35,706 bases of DNA from Bacteroidota bacterium (GTDB lineage: Bacteria > Bacteroidota > Ignavibacteria > Kryptoniales > JAKASW01), in the NCBI GenBank assembly GCA_021794075.1, contig JAJYRM010000036.1, positions 1 to 35,706 of the forward strand. Direction: 5' to 3'. Both the position numbers and the translations under genes were made by a program. A model generated the notes under the pieces. It saw only the letters and a list, made by a program, of their open reading frames with translations. It made no database searches and had not been told where the DNA came from. Numbering within the stretch: the first letter of the stretch is position 1; each line of letters starts with the position of its first letter. This document shows positions 7,467 through 16,662 of this stretch, in pieces.

Positions 7467-9246
7467 AGAGAAAGTCCGCGCCTCTCAGCGCGAAGAGCTT
7501 ATTCTGCATGGCATAGGAGCTTCGCCCGGGATTGCAATCGGCAAGGCGCTTCTGCTGAAAAAGGACGGGATCGTGGTCGAGGAGAAATCTGTCGACGATC
7601 CTGCGGCCGAACTTGCGAGGCTTCAGAAGGCGATCGAAAGATCGGCGCATGAGGTCGAAAAGATTTATCATACGGCCGTGGAGAAGATAGGTAATGATCA
7701 GGCGAAGATTTTCGAGGCGCAGCTTCTCATGCTATCCGATCCGGTTTTTTTCGATGGTGTGAAGCACAAGATCGCAAAATCGAAGAAAAACGCGGAATTC
7801 GTCGTCTCTACAGAGTTTTCAAAGCAGGTCGATCAGCTCAGGCGTAGTGAAAACGAGATCTTCAAGCAGCGCGCGATGGAAATCGACGACGCCAAGAACC
7901 GCATACTTCGTAATCTTGCCGAGGCAAAACTGAAATCGCGATTCGAAGGTACTCCCATAGTCGTCACGAGCGAGTTGACCCCCGCGGATGCCGTACTCCT
8001 CAGCCGCAATTCGGTGCTAGGTTATGTCAGCGACTTCGGGGGAGCGCGCTCGCACGCGTCGATTCTCTCACGGTCGCTCGGAATACCTGCCGTCGTCGGC
8101 CTGAAGGAGGCCACAAAGCATGTGACGGACGGTATGGAAATTATAATCGACGGGTACCGGGGAATCATCGTCATCAATCCGGAAGAGGGTACCGTCAAGA
8201 AGTTCAGCGAGCGAAAAGAGTGGTGCGATAAGCTGGACAGCGAGCTGATGTCCGAGGCCGCCGAGCCGGCCCTGACTACCGATGGCAGACGAGTCTCCGT
8301 CGAAGCAAATATAGAGTTACTAGAGGAACTCCCTCTCTTGAAGCCGCATGGCGCCGACGGTATCGGACTCTTCAGGACGGAGCCTCTCATAATCGACTCC
8401 GGTTCCATTCCAGACGAAATGGAGCAGGCTGACATTTTTCGCAAAGCGGTGGAAGAGGCGAAACCTAACGCGGTCATCTTCAGGACATTCGATATTGGCG
8501 GAGACAAGATATTTGTGGAAGACCACGCGGAGCAAAACCCGTTTCTGGGTTGGCGTGGTATCAGAATGATGCTCGATCGGCCGGAACTCCTCAGGGACCA
8601 GTTCAGAGCGATCCTTCGTGCGAGCGCCTTCGGGAAATGCAAGATTATGTACCCGATGGTTGCCACTGTCGAAGAAGTGATCCGCGCGAATGAGATACTC
8701 AATGAAGCGAAAGTGTCCCTTAAGAAAGACGGAATAAAATACGACGAGAAGATAGATGTAGGCGTGATGATAGAAATACCTTCCGCCGCTCTGATGAGCA
8801 AGGAGATCGCCAAGCACGTCGCGTTCTTAAGTATAGGCACCAACGATTTGACTCAGTACCTTCTTGCGGTCGACAGGACGAACGAGCTTGTTGCGAACAT
8901 GTTCGAGGAGTTCCATCCGTCGGTTCTTAGGACCTTAAAATTCATCATCGACGCCGGCCACGAAGCGGGCATCAAGGTCGCGATGTGCGGAGAAATGGCA
9001 GGAAATCCTCTTGCCACGGTAATGCTGCTGGGCATGGGGCTGGACGAATTCAGCGCGGTGAGTTCGATGCTGCCGGTGCTCAAGAAAATCATTCGTTTGA
9101 CTAATTACAAGAATGCGAGAAAGTTTACGAGGCAGCTCCTCAAGATGGATTCCGCTGAAGAGGTAAAGAGCGCGCTCACCGAATATCTCAAGACGCGATT
9201 CGAGCGGATCTACTATACAACTATCAGCAAAGAAAATTCGGATTAG
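7456..9246 (+). CDS. ptsI: Phosphoenolpyruvate-protein phosphotransferase (enzyme I)
   Basis: Transfers phosphate from PEP to HPr in the cytoplasm. ATG 7456 has AGAGG at 7446-7450 and gives 596 residues, close to the usual 570-590. The frame is open further upstream (to 7405), but that extension only overlaps ptsH. The N-terminal domain begins GIGASPGIAIGKA. The phosphohistidine is H200 in GGARSHASIL. The C-terminal PEP-binding barrel shows GIGLFRTE, FRTFDIGGDK, NPFLGWRGIRM, IGTNDLTQY and the active-site CGEMAG, followed by LLGMGLDEFS. All catalytic segments are intact, so it should be active. It ends the isoprenoid/PTS set and is followed by an intrinsic terminator. Confidence 0.96.
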   Translation: MSSEEKVRASQREELILHGIGASPGIAIGKALLLKKDGIVVEEKSVDDPAAELARLQKAIERSAHEVEKIYHTAVEKIGNDQAKIFEAQLLMLSDPVFFDGVKHKIAKSKKNAEFVVSTEFSKQVDQLRRSENEIFKQRAMEIDDAKNRILRNLAEAKLKSRFEGTPIVVTSELTPADAVLLSRNSVLGYVSDFGGARSHASILSRSLGIPAVVGLKEATKHVTDGMEIIIDGYRGIIVINPEEGTVKKFSERKEWCDKLDSELMSEAAEPALTTDGRRVSVEANIELLEELPLLKPHGADGIGLFRTEPLIIDSGSIPDEMEQADIFRKAVEEAKPNAVIFRTFDIGGDKIFVEDHAEQNPFLGWRGIRMMLDRPELLRDQFRAILRASAFGKCKIMYPMVATVEEVIRANEILNEAKVSLKKDGIKYDEKIDVGVMIEIPSAALMSKEIAKHVAFLSIGTNDLTQYLLAVDRTNELVANMFEEFHPSVLRTLKFIIDAGHEAGIKVAMCGEMAGNPLATVMLLGMGLDEFSAVSSMLPVLKKIIRLTNYKNARKFTRQLLKMDSAEEVKSALTEYLKTRFERIYYTTISKENSD

Positions 9247-9291
9247 CGATCACCCGCGTGATTGTGACTCGCCCCTAGAGCTTGCGCAACT

Positions 9292-9328
9292 GGCTGCCCT
9301 GTTCCGATACGGACAGCCTTCTTTTTTT
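9292..9328 (+). terminator. Intrinsic terminator after ptsI
   Basis: CTGT-t-CCG (9299-9306) pairs with CGG-ACAG (9310-9316) around an ATA loop, with one bulged T. An alternative pairing uses GGCTG (9292-9296) with CAGCC (9314-9318). Seven T follow at 9322-9328. It lies 45 bases after the ptsI stop and separates it from the Crp/Fnr gene. Confidence 0.75.
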
Positions 9329-9482
9329 CATCCCGTCTCATTCAACAATTCGACTCTGTTTGAATTAATCCTCGTCGCCTGTAAATTCTCTTACAGCCCT
9401 TTGTAAGATTTGAGTGCCGGGCCGGCGAAGATCATAACCTTATTGTAGCCAGGGTTCGAGATTACTTTCGACAGAAAAGGTA

Positions 9483-10166
9483 ATGGAACAAAGACTTACG
9501 CTCCACGATGTGCCGCTCTTTGCGAAACTCTCGCCGACCGAGATGAAGCTCATCACCGGCATTTCGAAAAATAAGCGATACAGGAAAGACCAGATTATCT
9601 TCCTTGAGGGCGAGCCGTTCAAAGGCTTCTATGTCCTCGTTTCGGGACGCGTGAAAATGTACAGGCTAAAGGGGAACGGCGAGGAAATGGTGCTGAGCAA
9701 CTACGGGCCTTACAGGAGTTTTGGGGAGTCGCATTTGTTTACCGGTTCAAGGTTCTACTCTTCATGCGTTCAGGCGGTTGAAGAATCGTCGGCTCTTTTT
9801 GTGCCGAGCGACGAGTTCGCGACGCTTCTCGCGCGCAATCCTGCGCTTGCCGTCAGGATCGCTGAGGCTTCGGCCCTAAAACTTATGGAGCTTAACAGGA
9901 AACTTCAGCTTCTCGATTCGGCGGTCGAGATGCGCGTCGCCAAATATCTTCTCAACGAAATTCAACTCAACAATTCGATCAGGATGCCGGAGCCTTATTT
10001 CAATCTTCTCATCCACAAGCAGGATCTGGCAGCTCATCTCGGAATTGCCAGCGCAACCCTTTCACGGACTCTGAGAAAATTCAAAGAGGAAGGAATTATC
10101 AGGGAAGTGGGGAGGAAAATTTTTGTCACTGAAGTGAGGAAACTCAGAGGCGTCGCGGGCGAATAA
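9483..10166 (+). CDS. Crp/Fnr-family transcriptional regulator
   Basis: A 227-residue DNA-binding regulator. Residues about 10-125 form the cyclic-nucleotide-type beta-barrel sensor domain, with F-L-E-G-E-P and VLVSGRVKMY segments and FGE around residues 81-83. A long dimerisation helix follows. The winged helix-turn-helix at about 178-222 reads KQDLAAHLGIASATLSRTL, the recognition helix being the SATLSRTLRK stretch. There is only one cysteine, so it cannot carry an FNR-type 4Fe-4S cluster. The effector is unknown; the sensor barrel does not show a convincing cAMP-phosphate pocket by eye. AAAAGG at 9475-9480 supports ATG 9483. It follows ptsI, which may reflect a link to carbon or redox control (inference), but a terminator separates them. 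Confidence 0.9.
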   Translation: MEQRLTLHDVPLFAKLSPTEMKLITGISKNKRYRKDQIIFLEGEPFKGFYVLVSGRVKMYRLKGNGEEMVLSNYGPYRSFGESHLFTGSRFYSSCVQAVEESSALFVPSDEFATLLARNPALAVRIAEASALKLMELNRKLQLLDSAVEMRVAKYLLNEIQLNNSIRMPEPYFNLLIHKQDLAAHLGIASATLSRTLRKFKEEGIIREVGRKIFVTEVRKLRGVAGE

Positions 10167-10223
10167 GGCAAATGGTCATTTCACTCTTCGGCCATTCAGC
10201 TGCCCGTAGATGATCTTTGGTTC

Positions 10224-11663
10224 TTAGAACGGCACTTCCTCGTCCGGCTCAGCTGCCGCGGCAGGCGGACCCACCGGAAATTTCGCGAAATCTTCGAACC
10301 TCGCGTATTGCTTGACGAACGTCAGCTTCACATCGCCGGTAGGTCCATTCCTCTGTTTGCTAATCATGACTTCGGCAACACCGGCAGTCGATTCGCCGTC
10401 GGGATAGCTCTCGATGCCGTATAGCTCCGGACGGTGAATGAATATGACGACGTCCGCGTCCTGCTCCAGAGCGCCGGATTCGCGCAAATCGGACAGAATG
10501 GGACGCTTATCGTTGCGTTCTTCAACCGAGCGTCGGAGCTGAGAAAGAGCTATCACGGGTATGTCGAGCTCCTTCGCAAGGATCTTCAAGCTTCTGGAAA
10601 TCATAGAGATTTCGCGCTCGCGGCTCTCGGCTCTTGCCGGACCCTGCATGAGCTGCAGATAGTCTACCATTACCAGACCGAGATCGTGTTCACTCTTAAG
10701 CCTTCGCGCTCTGGCCCTGAGCTCAAGGACGGAAAGCGCCGGCGTGTCATCGATGAAGAGCGGCGCCGGAGCTAGCTTGTGGATTCGGGTTGAAATCTGC
10801 GCCCACTTCTCCTCAGGAAGCGTTCCTGTGCGAAGGGCGTGCGCGTCGACCCGTGCCTCCGCGGCAAGGAGACGGATAAGGAGCTGTTGCTGCGACATTT
10901 CGAGGCTGTAGACCGCGGTTGGAACCCCATATTTCACGGCTGCATTCCTCGCCAACGACAGGGCGAAGGCAGTTTTCCCGACGCTCGGTCTGGCGGCTAT
11001 GATTATCAGGTCCGATTTCTGGAGCCCGCCGGTCATCCCGTCAAGGTCGGTAAACCCGGTCGGCACGCCGGTGACCCCTCCTTTAGAGCCATGTATCCTC
11101 TCAAGCACCTCCATGGTTTTCACGAGAGCTTGCTGGAGTGGAACCACCGACTTCTTCATGCGGGCTTCTGAAACCTTGAATATATCGCGCTCGACCTCGT
11201 CTATGAGCCCGAACGCGTCCTCCCGATTATCGTAGCACTTCTGAACATTCTGGGACATCGTGGTGATCAGAGTGCGGAGCATGTGTTTTTCCGCGACGAT
11301 CTGCGCGTGAGCCTCGACGTTCGCTGAAGATACGACCGAAGATACGAGCTCGTTGAGGTAGGCGGAGCCGCCGATATTTTCGAGATGCCCCGTTCTCCTG
11401 AGCTCTTCGCGAATTGTTATAACATCCACCTCAACGTTACGAGTATAAAGCTCGAGCATTGCGCCGAATATTTTCTCGTTCGCCATGGAGTAGAAGTAAT
11501 CAGGTTGAAGAAGCTCGATCGCGGGCGAGACCGCGTGTTTATCAAGGAGCATCGCTCCGAGAACGGCTTTCTCAGCCTCAACGTCCTGAGGAGGAATCCG
11601 TCCGCCGGACGCACTCTCTGGCTGGAAGTCCCTCAACTGTTTCTGTTCAAAATCTGTGGCCAT
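10224..11663 (-). CDS. dnaB: Replicative DNA helicase DnaB
   Basis: The hexameric helicase that unwinds DNA at the replication fork. From ATG 11663 it is 479 residues, typical of the family; a TTG directly upstream (11666) is also possible. The N-terminal domain (about 25-130) has PPQDVEAEKAVLGAML. The RecA-like motor (about 180-465) has Walker A ARPSVGKTA at about 224-232, the DYLQLM strand of Walker B, SQLRRSVEER, the SDLRESGALEQDADVV segment with the arginine finger region, and a RNGPTG loop. No intein is present. The final 30 residues are acidic and low-complexity, a common tail. A consensus-like promoter lies directly upstream, so it can be transcribed separately from the uracil-DNA glycosylase gene. 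It converges on the Crp/Fnr gene with a 57-base gap. Confidence 0.97.
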   Translation of the reverse strand: MATDFEQKQLRDFQPESASGGRIPPQDVEAEKAVLGAMLLDKHAVSPAIELLQPDYFYSMANEKIFGAMLELYTRNVEVDVITIREELRRTGHLENIGGSAYLNELVSSVVSSANVEAHAQIVAEKHMLRTLITTMSQNVQKCYDNREDAFGLIDEVERDIFKVSEARMKKSVVPLQQALVKTMEVLERIHGSKGGVTGVPTGFTDLDGMTGGLQKSDLIIIAARPSVGKTAFALSLARNAAVKYGVPTAVYSLEMSQQQLLIRLLAAEARVDAHALRTGTLPEEKWAQISTRIHKLAPAPLFIDDTPALSVLELRARARRLKSEHDLGLVMVDYLQLMQGPARAESREREISMISRSLKILAKELDIPVIALSQLRRSVEERNDKRPILSDLRESGALEQDADVVIFIHRPELYGIESYPDGESTAGVAEVMISKQRNGPTGDVKLTFVKQYARFEDFAKFPVGPPAAAAEPDEEVPF

Positions 11664-11676
11664 CAATCATTCTTCA

Positions 11677-11705
11677 ATTATCAACTTTTGATGCTCAGTT
11701 GTCAA
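11677..11705 (-). promoter_or_regulatory. Sigma-70-like promoter of dnaB
   Basis: Read on the minus strand: TTGACA (11705-11700), a 17-base spacer, then GATAAT (11682-11677). The -35 is a perfect match and the -10 has one mismatch to TATAAT. Only 13 bases separate the -10 from ATG 11663, so the transcript would start within a few bases of the start codon and be nearly leaderless. Confidence 0.65.
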
Positions 11706-11757
11706 ACCTCAGTTGGCTCGAGTTTCCGCCAACTTGAAATTAAAAATCCTGAAAGCT

Positions 11758-12597
11758 TTAAAGCTCGTCGTACATCTTACGCATCTTCTGGACATCTTCC
11801 CATGCTGGCCGCTTCCAGTTCGGATTGCGGAGGAGAGCAGCGGGATGGAAAGTCACGAGGACCTTTATGCCTTCGTATTCATATGTGCTCTTGCGCAGTT
11901 CTGTCAGCGTCGCGTTTGTCTTCAGCAACGTCTGTCCGGCAATTCTGCCCAGGCACAATATTATCTTTGGCTTTATGATCTCGAGCTGCTTCTTCAGGTA
12001 AGGTTCACACGCCTCTGCTTCTTCCGGAAGCGGATCTCGATTGTTGGGCGGCCTGCACTTGAGTATGTTGCAGATGTAAACGTCTTCTCGTCTCAGTTCG
12101 ACGGCGGCGAGTATCTTGTTCAATAATTGTCCCGCGCGGCCGACGAAAGGTTCGCCTTGATCGTCTTCGTCTGCGCCCGGAGCTTCTCCTATAAGAACCA
12201 GCTTCGCGTTCGGGTTGCCGACTCCGAAAACGAAATTCTTGCGCGTCGCACCGAGGCCGCATCTCACGCATTTTGAAATTGCTGAATCGAGCTTTTCGAG
12301 CGAGTCGCTTTCACTCCAATGAGGATCGATTTTCCATTCTGGGCGCACCACAGCTCCCTGGAACAGCTCCCGGTCATCCTTTATTCTTATCGTCTTCGTT
12401 TTCAATTGGTCTCCACCGTTTGAGGCTTGACCCGCAGACTCGCCTCTCGCTCCGGTAGCTGACCCGGAAGTCGAAGGAGTTGATTGCGACTCGTTTCGCT
12501 CTGGCAGGAAAAATTGCTCGCCGAAAATCTCGACCTGCTGCTTAAGAAATAGTTCGACGTCTTTGAGAGTGTTCTCAATCGGGTTTTCGTTCTCCAT
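11758..12597 (-). CDS. Family 4 uracil-DNA glycosylase (Fe-S type)
   Basis: Excises uracil from DNA as the first step of base-excision repair. The protein is 279 residues. The first 95 or so are charged and low-complexity (Gly/Ser/Thr-rich), a common non-conserved extension. The catalytic domain shows GEAPGADED (motif A, about 137-145), EPFVGRAGQLLN, the NILKCRPPNNRDP region and HPAALLRNP (motif B). Four cysteines at C110, C113, C181 and C197 occupy the expected places of the 4Fe-4S cluster. The intact cluster ligands and both motifs separate it from SPO1 polymerase-like pseudo-members. It lies between the histidine kinase and dnaB on the same strand; no clear ribosome binding site is visible before ATG 12597. 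Confidence 0.92.
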   Translation of the reverse strand: MENENPIENTLKDVELFLKQQVEIFGEQFFLPERNESQSTPSTSGSATGARGESAGQASNGGDQLKTKTIRIKDDRELFQGAVVRPEWKIDPHWSESDSLEKLDSAISKCVRCGLGATRKNFVFGVGNPNAKLVLIGEAPGADEDDQGEPFVGRAGQLLNKILAAVELRREDVYICNILKCRPPNNRDPLPEEAEACEPYLKKQLEIIKPKIILCLGRIAGQTLLKTNATLTELRKSTYEYEGIKVLVTFHPAALLRNPNWKRPAWEDVQKMRKMYDEL

Positions 12598-12710
12598 GTG
12601 TGTAGAAATTTATCCGTGGCGGCTGTCAAAAACAAACCTAGCCCAGGTGTTAATTTCCTCGGATCGCTTAAGAAGCTATTGAAGCTTTGCGCGAGTCGCG
12701 AATTGACCCT

Positions 12711-14489
12711 TCACTGCGACGTGCTCTTTTGACGGAATGCGTTGAAGAATATGCTGACGGTTGTCCCCTCTCCGTGCGTGCTAATTATGTTTATTCGGCC
12801 GCTATGCTCCTGAACTATCCTTCTGGTGACGGCAAGCCCAAGCCCTGTCCCTTTTCCCGGTGCTTTCGTCGTGAAGAAGGGGGTGAATATCTTCTCCATG
12901 TTTTCCGGGCGAATGCCTTCTCCGGTGTCGGAAATCTCTATTTCGATCATCTCCCTTTCAGCTGACTGAACCGGCCGCGTTCGAACAGTCAGAGTCCCCC
13001 GCCTGGACATCGACTGGAAAGAGTTCATTATTACATTCAAGAAAACCTGGTAAAGTAGGGCCGGATCTCCGTAAACATTCGGAAGACTTTCCTCCAACTT
13101 CGAGACGATCTCTATGCCTCCCTTCTTGAATTGAAGACGGACAAAGTCAAGGACGTCGATTAATACATCATTGACATCCGTGCTCCGCAGTGAAAGCACC
13201 TTTGGCCTGGCAAAGTCGAGAAGTTGGCGCATCAGCACCGATATCCGTTTAGTCTGCTCGATAATGGTTTCAAGCTCCCTTCGCCCGTGATCCGAAGACT
13301 CCATGTCGAGAAGGACAAGTTCGGCGTTACCCGAAATTATGTTCAAAGGAGTGCCGATCTCATGCGCGATTCCGGCTGAGAGTTGACCGATCGTCGCGAG
13401 CTTCTCAGTCTGTATGATCTGCTGCTCGAGGTTCTTCTGCTCGCTCATGTCGGACTCTATTCCCATGTAGCCTATTTTTCTGTTCCCGAGGTAAATGGGC
13501 GTAATGCTCAGCCAGACGGGTATTTCGGTCCCGTCCTTCCGACGGTTGAGTATCTCACCACGCCATTGGTTGTCCTTTTCCAGCGACTTCCACATGTCCC
13601 TGTAAAAGTCCGGCGTGGAATACCTAGACTGAATCAGCGAAGTCGATTTCCCAACCGCTTCAGCGCGGGAGAAACCGTATATCTCCGTGAAAGTGCCATT
13701 GACGTCGATGATCCGTCCGTCAATCCCCGTTATGACTATGGCATCAGTTGACTGCTGGAAAGCGCTGTGAAACAGTTCCAACCGTTCGTGTAGCTCCTTA
13801 TCAGCGGTGATATTCTTATCTATGCTGACTATCCCGCTGAACGTTCCCTTGATGTCGAAGACGGCGTACCATGATTTGAGAAAGTATTCGACTTCGCCGT
13901 TCTTCTTGATTAATCGGCACTCGGAACTTTCGGCGCTCTTGTGAGTGGCAAAGATGTTTCTGAATTCGTTCTCGATTGCGGGGCGGTCATCCGGATGGAT
14001 TATATCAAGCGGATGAATCCTTCCCGAGTTAAATTCATCCGCTTTGTATCCCGTTATTCGTTCGACGTTGCCGCTGACGGAAAAGATTTTGCCTTCTGCA
14101 TCGAATTGGAATATCAGGTCTTCACTTGCCGACACATTCAGAGCATGTTCCGCGATTATGCCCTCACGGCTTTCGGCGCCGTTACTAACGATTAGGACGG
14201 TGATAGCGCCATCGAGATCGAAATTCACGAGCCTTACCGATATTTGCCTGCCGGACGAGCGTAGAGTAAGCTGCACTTCATTTGAATCGCCGGATGGGAA
14301 CTCTGCCGGAATGTTGCCAAACACGTTGCCAAGTGGCAAACCGACCGCGTGATTGTTCGTCAATGCCTGGAACTTCGGAGTGATTCCGAGGATTATACTG
14401 CTTCGGTCGGCCACAACGGCGCAGGCGCCGGTGTGGGAAAGCATTTGTAAAATGCCTTCTAAGCCCGCGTGCTTATTCGTTGAAGTCAT
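12711..14489 (-). CDS. Soluble PAS-domain sensor histidine kinase (NtrB-like)
   Basis: A 592-residue histidine kinase without transmembrane segments, so it senses something in the cytoplasm. A PAS-like region covers about 20-100. Two clear PAS domains follow (about 118-230 and 242-350), the first with the PAC-type KKNGEVEYFL and the second with NRRKDGTEIPVWLSIT. The dimerisation domain carries the phospho-acceptor H376 in SAGIAHEIGTPLN. The ATPase domain has the N-box (NVIMNSFQSM), DTGEGI and GKGTGLGLAV. All catalytic boxes are intact. No response regulator is adjacent; the two LuxR-type regulators at 30-31.7 kb are distant and altered. Ligand and partner are unknown. A heme- or flavin-binding PAS cannot be told from sequence alone. 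Confidence 0.93.
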   Translation of the reverse strand: MTSTNKHAGLEGILQMLSHTGACAVVADRSSIILGITPKFQALTNNHAVGLPLGNVFGNIPAEFPSGDSNEVQLTLRSSGRQISVRLVNFDLDGAITVLIVSNGAESREGIIAEHALNVSASEDLIFQFDAEGKIFSVSGNVERITGYKADEFNSGRIHPLDIIHPDDRPAIENEFRNIFATHKSAESSECRLIKKNGEVEYFLKSWYAVFDIKGTFSGIVSIDKNITADKELHERLELFHSAFQQSTDAIVITGIDGRIIDVNGTFTEIYGFSRAEAVGKSTSLIQSRYSTPDFYRDMWKSLEKDNQWRGEILNRRKDGTEIPVWLSITPIYLGNRKIGYMGIESDMSEQKNLEQQIIQTEKLATIGQLSAGIAHEIGTPLNIISGNAELVLLDMESSDHGRRELETIIEQTKRISVLMRQLLDFARPKVLSLRSTDVNDVLIDVLDFVRLQFKKGGIEIVSKLEESLPNVYGDPALLYQVFLNVIMNSFQSMSRRGTLTVRTRPVQSAEREMIEIEISDTGEGIRPENMEKIFTPFFTTKAPGKGTGLGLAVTRRIVQEHSGRINIISTHGEGTTVSIFFNAFRQKSTSQ

Positions 14490-14538
14490 CTATACGGTTG
14501 AAACGGCTCTCTGTTTTGTTTGACGATAGCAGGGAAGA

Positions 14539-15927
14539 TCAAACGGTCCGAGAGAAGATCGGCTTTTCTTTCATCATCTTTTCGAGATAGGCGTCGAAGG
14601 CCATCGCTATGTTCCTGATGACTAATCTTCCCATTCCTTTGACAACAATTTTATCTCGACCCACTTCGAGGAGATCATCCTGAACAAACTCGTCGAATTT
14701 TGGATATGCAGACGCGAAATACCGATCGAAGTCTATTCCAAACTTCTTTTCCACTTCGCGCTTGTCAAGCTCCATGTCACACATGAGGCGCATTATAACG
14801 TGCTGCCTTATGATGTCGTCTTCCGTCATCTTATACCCGAGCACGATCGGGAATCGTTTTTCTTCGACCGCCTTGTAATAGTCCTTCAGCGACTTGAAAT
14901 TCTGTGCGTACACGTGGTGGAATTGGCTGATTCCGGAGTTTCCGAACGCGTAAAGGTCAGCCCCCGAGTGAGTGGAATAGCCCTGGAAATTTCTGTAAAG
15001 CGTTTTCTGCCGCTGCGCCGTAGCGAGCTCGTCATCCGGCTTCGCGAAGTGATCCATTCCTATATAGACATATCCGGAGGAGGTCAGCAGCTCGATAGTC
15101 ATCTTCAATATTTCGAGCTTCACTTCCGGCGATGGTAATGTGTCTTTGTCGATGAGCTTCTGGTGCGACTTGAGCCAGGGGACATGCGCGAAATTGAAAA
15201 CCGCGATTCGTTCGGGCGAGATGTCGATTATCTTCTTGAGGCTCTCCTCGAACGATTCCAGTGTCTGATACGGGAGTCCGTAAATCATGTCGAGGTTGAT
15301 GCTTCCGAAGCCGAGCTTCCGGCTCCAGTCCACTGCGTCCCGAGTGATCTTCTCAGGCTGGACCCTGTTCACGGCCTCTTGAACCTTGGGATCAAAGTCC
15401 TGGACTCCCATGCTGATGCGGTTGAAGCCGGATTCCCGGAACGCCTGCATGTGCTCAAATGTCAATCCCCGCGGATCTATCTCGACGCTCGCTTCGATAT
15501 CCTCAGCGAACGTGAAGCGTTCCCTTATCGAATCCGTCAGCGTCCTTATTTCCAGCGGAGTCAGGTAGGATGGCGTGCCGCCTCCCCAGTGAAGCTGTCC
15601 TATCTTACGGTTCCGATTGAAGTACGGCGCGGAAAGTTCCATCTCCTTTTTTAGGTACGTTAGATATTCCGCGATGCGTTCACGGCTGTGCGTGATAAGC
15701 ATGTTGCAACCGCAGAAATAGCAGAGCGTGTCGCAAAACGGTATGTGGTAATAGAGTGAAATTTCAGCCCGCGAATCGGGACTGTTGTTGTCCTTAAGCG
15801 CGTTGAGGAAATCATCCGCGGTGAAACTGGAGCTGAACGCGGGGGCGGGGGGGTAGCTAGTGTATCGCGGCCCGGGTCTGTCGTACTTCTTTATGAGCTT
15901 TATGTCAATGTTATCAATCGTACTCAT
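14539..15927 (-). CDS. hemN: Oxygen-independent coproporphyrinogen III oxidase
   Basis: A radical SAM enzyme that decarboxylates two propionates of coproporphyrinogen III to make protoporphyrinogen IX without oxygen. ATG 15927 is preceded by GGAAGGA with about 6-base spacing and gives 462 residues, very close to classical HemN (457). The open frame extends 21 codons upstream without support. The radical SAM motif is C65-x3-C69-x2-C72 followed by G-C74, the HemN-specific CxxxCxxC-x-C arrangement. HWGGGTPSYL, SVEIDPRGLT, SMGVQDFDPKVQ and the C-terminal HemN domain are present. The N-terminal DRPGPRYTSYP is the trip-wire region typical of true HemN rather than HemW-like paralogues. It is transcribed divergently from the prfA group. 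Confidence 0.95.
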   Translation of the reverse strand: MSTIDNIDIKLIKKYDRPGPRYTSYPPAPAFSSSFTADDFLNALKDNNSPDSRAEISLYYHIPFCDTLCYFCGCNMLITHSRERIAEYLTYLKKEMELSAPYFNRNRKIGQLHWGGGTPSYLTPLEIRTLTDSIRERFTFAEDIEASVEIDPRGLTFEHMQAFRESGFNRISMGVQDFDPKVQEAVNRVQPEKITRDAVDWSRKLGFGSINLDMIYGLPYQTLESFEESLKKIIDISPERIAVFNFAHVPWLKSHQKLIDKDTLPSPEVKLEILKMTIELLTSSGYVYIGMDHFAKPDDELATAQRQKTLYRNFQGYSTHSGADLYAFGNSGISQFHHVYAQNFKSLKDYYKAVEEKRFPIVLGYKMTEDDIIRQHVIMRLMCDMELDKREVEKKFGIDFDRYFASAYPKFDEFVQDDLLEVGRDKIVVKGMGRLVIRNIAMAFDAYLEKMMKEKPIFSRTV

Positions 15928-16389
15928 TTTTGTCCTTCCCGGAAAACTCCTGGGTGTAATCATTGTTTCGTGTCGCCGGAAAAGCTGCAATAAGCAACCT
16001 AGACCCCCGGCGAATTTCTAACATGGGAAAATTTAACCCTTGCGTTCGGGAAGTTCAAGGCGCCGAGGGAGTCGGCAAAGAGCGCTTCATTCGAGAAAAT
16101 AGGATTGACACACTGACGACACAGATTAAAGCCCTCGATGGTTGCCGATGGAGTCTTGTTCGGCTCCTGTCAATTTGAGTCTTTGCTTTTTCTTTTTATC
16201 CCGTTCGCAAGAATCCGGACATTCCTGAAACTGAAAAAGCGCAGGATGGTTGCGGAAAAGAGCCCTTCCAGTTTATTTGTACTTTACCAGGCTAGCGGTT
16301 GCGTAATCCGGATTTTTCATTTAGCGCGTTTTTCAATATCTTAATGACGTACTCAAAGTTCTACAGGTGTTCGGGCTTATTACCCGCAG
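15928..16389. other. Divergent intergenic region between hemN and the prfA group
   Basis: A 462-base gap with promoters expected in both directions. GGAAGGA just upstream of 15927 (minus strand) is the hemN ribosome binding site. TTGACA at 16105-16110 could be a -35 box, but no good -10 lies 16-18 bases on. No open frame looks real and I see no clear FNR/CRP palindrome. Confidence 0.45.
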
Positions 16390-16404
16390 ATGGCGGAGAA
16401 GGTT

Positions 16405-16662
16405 ATGTATTTCCATCATGCTAAGGCATTAATTACTGGCAGCGTCATGATGATGATGGCCATGTATCTGATCATCGGCTCGATGTGGATAATGTTCGGT
16501 GTCGCCTTTGAGTCTGCCGTTCCGTTTACCGTTCCCTCTTATGGGATAGTCATAACGTCGGCGTCGATTGTGTGGTCGGCCATTAGCCTGATCATATCAG
16601 TATATTTCATCCATCAAGTGCGTACGATAATAAGAAAAGCTAAGCATGAGGCAAAAGCTTGA
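16405..16662 (+). CDS. Small two-helix membrane protein of unknown function
   Basis: A small inner-membrane protein. From ATG 16405 it is 85 residues; an in-frame ATG at 16390 would add 5. GGAGA at 16395-16399 sits about 5 bases before 16405, which favours the shorter form. Two hydrophobic helices (about residues 9-32 and 46-72) flank a short loop, and the tail after them is basic ([13 protein letters not shown]), so the C-terminus is probably cytoplasmic. The first helix is rich in methionine (S-V-M-M-M-M-A-M-Y). It overlaps prfA by 17 bases, so translation is coupled. I do not recognise the family. Confidence 0.65.
   Translation: MYFHHAKALITGSVMMMMAMYLIIGSMWIMFGVAFESAVPFTVPSYGIVITSASIVWSAISLIISVYFIHQVRTIIRKAKHEAKA

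Noticed and set aside
11385-12126. Long plus-strand frames opposite dnaB and the uracil-DNA glycosylase
   Set aside because: Shadows of the real minus-strand genes, which show all family motifs.
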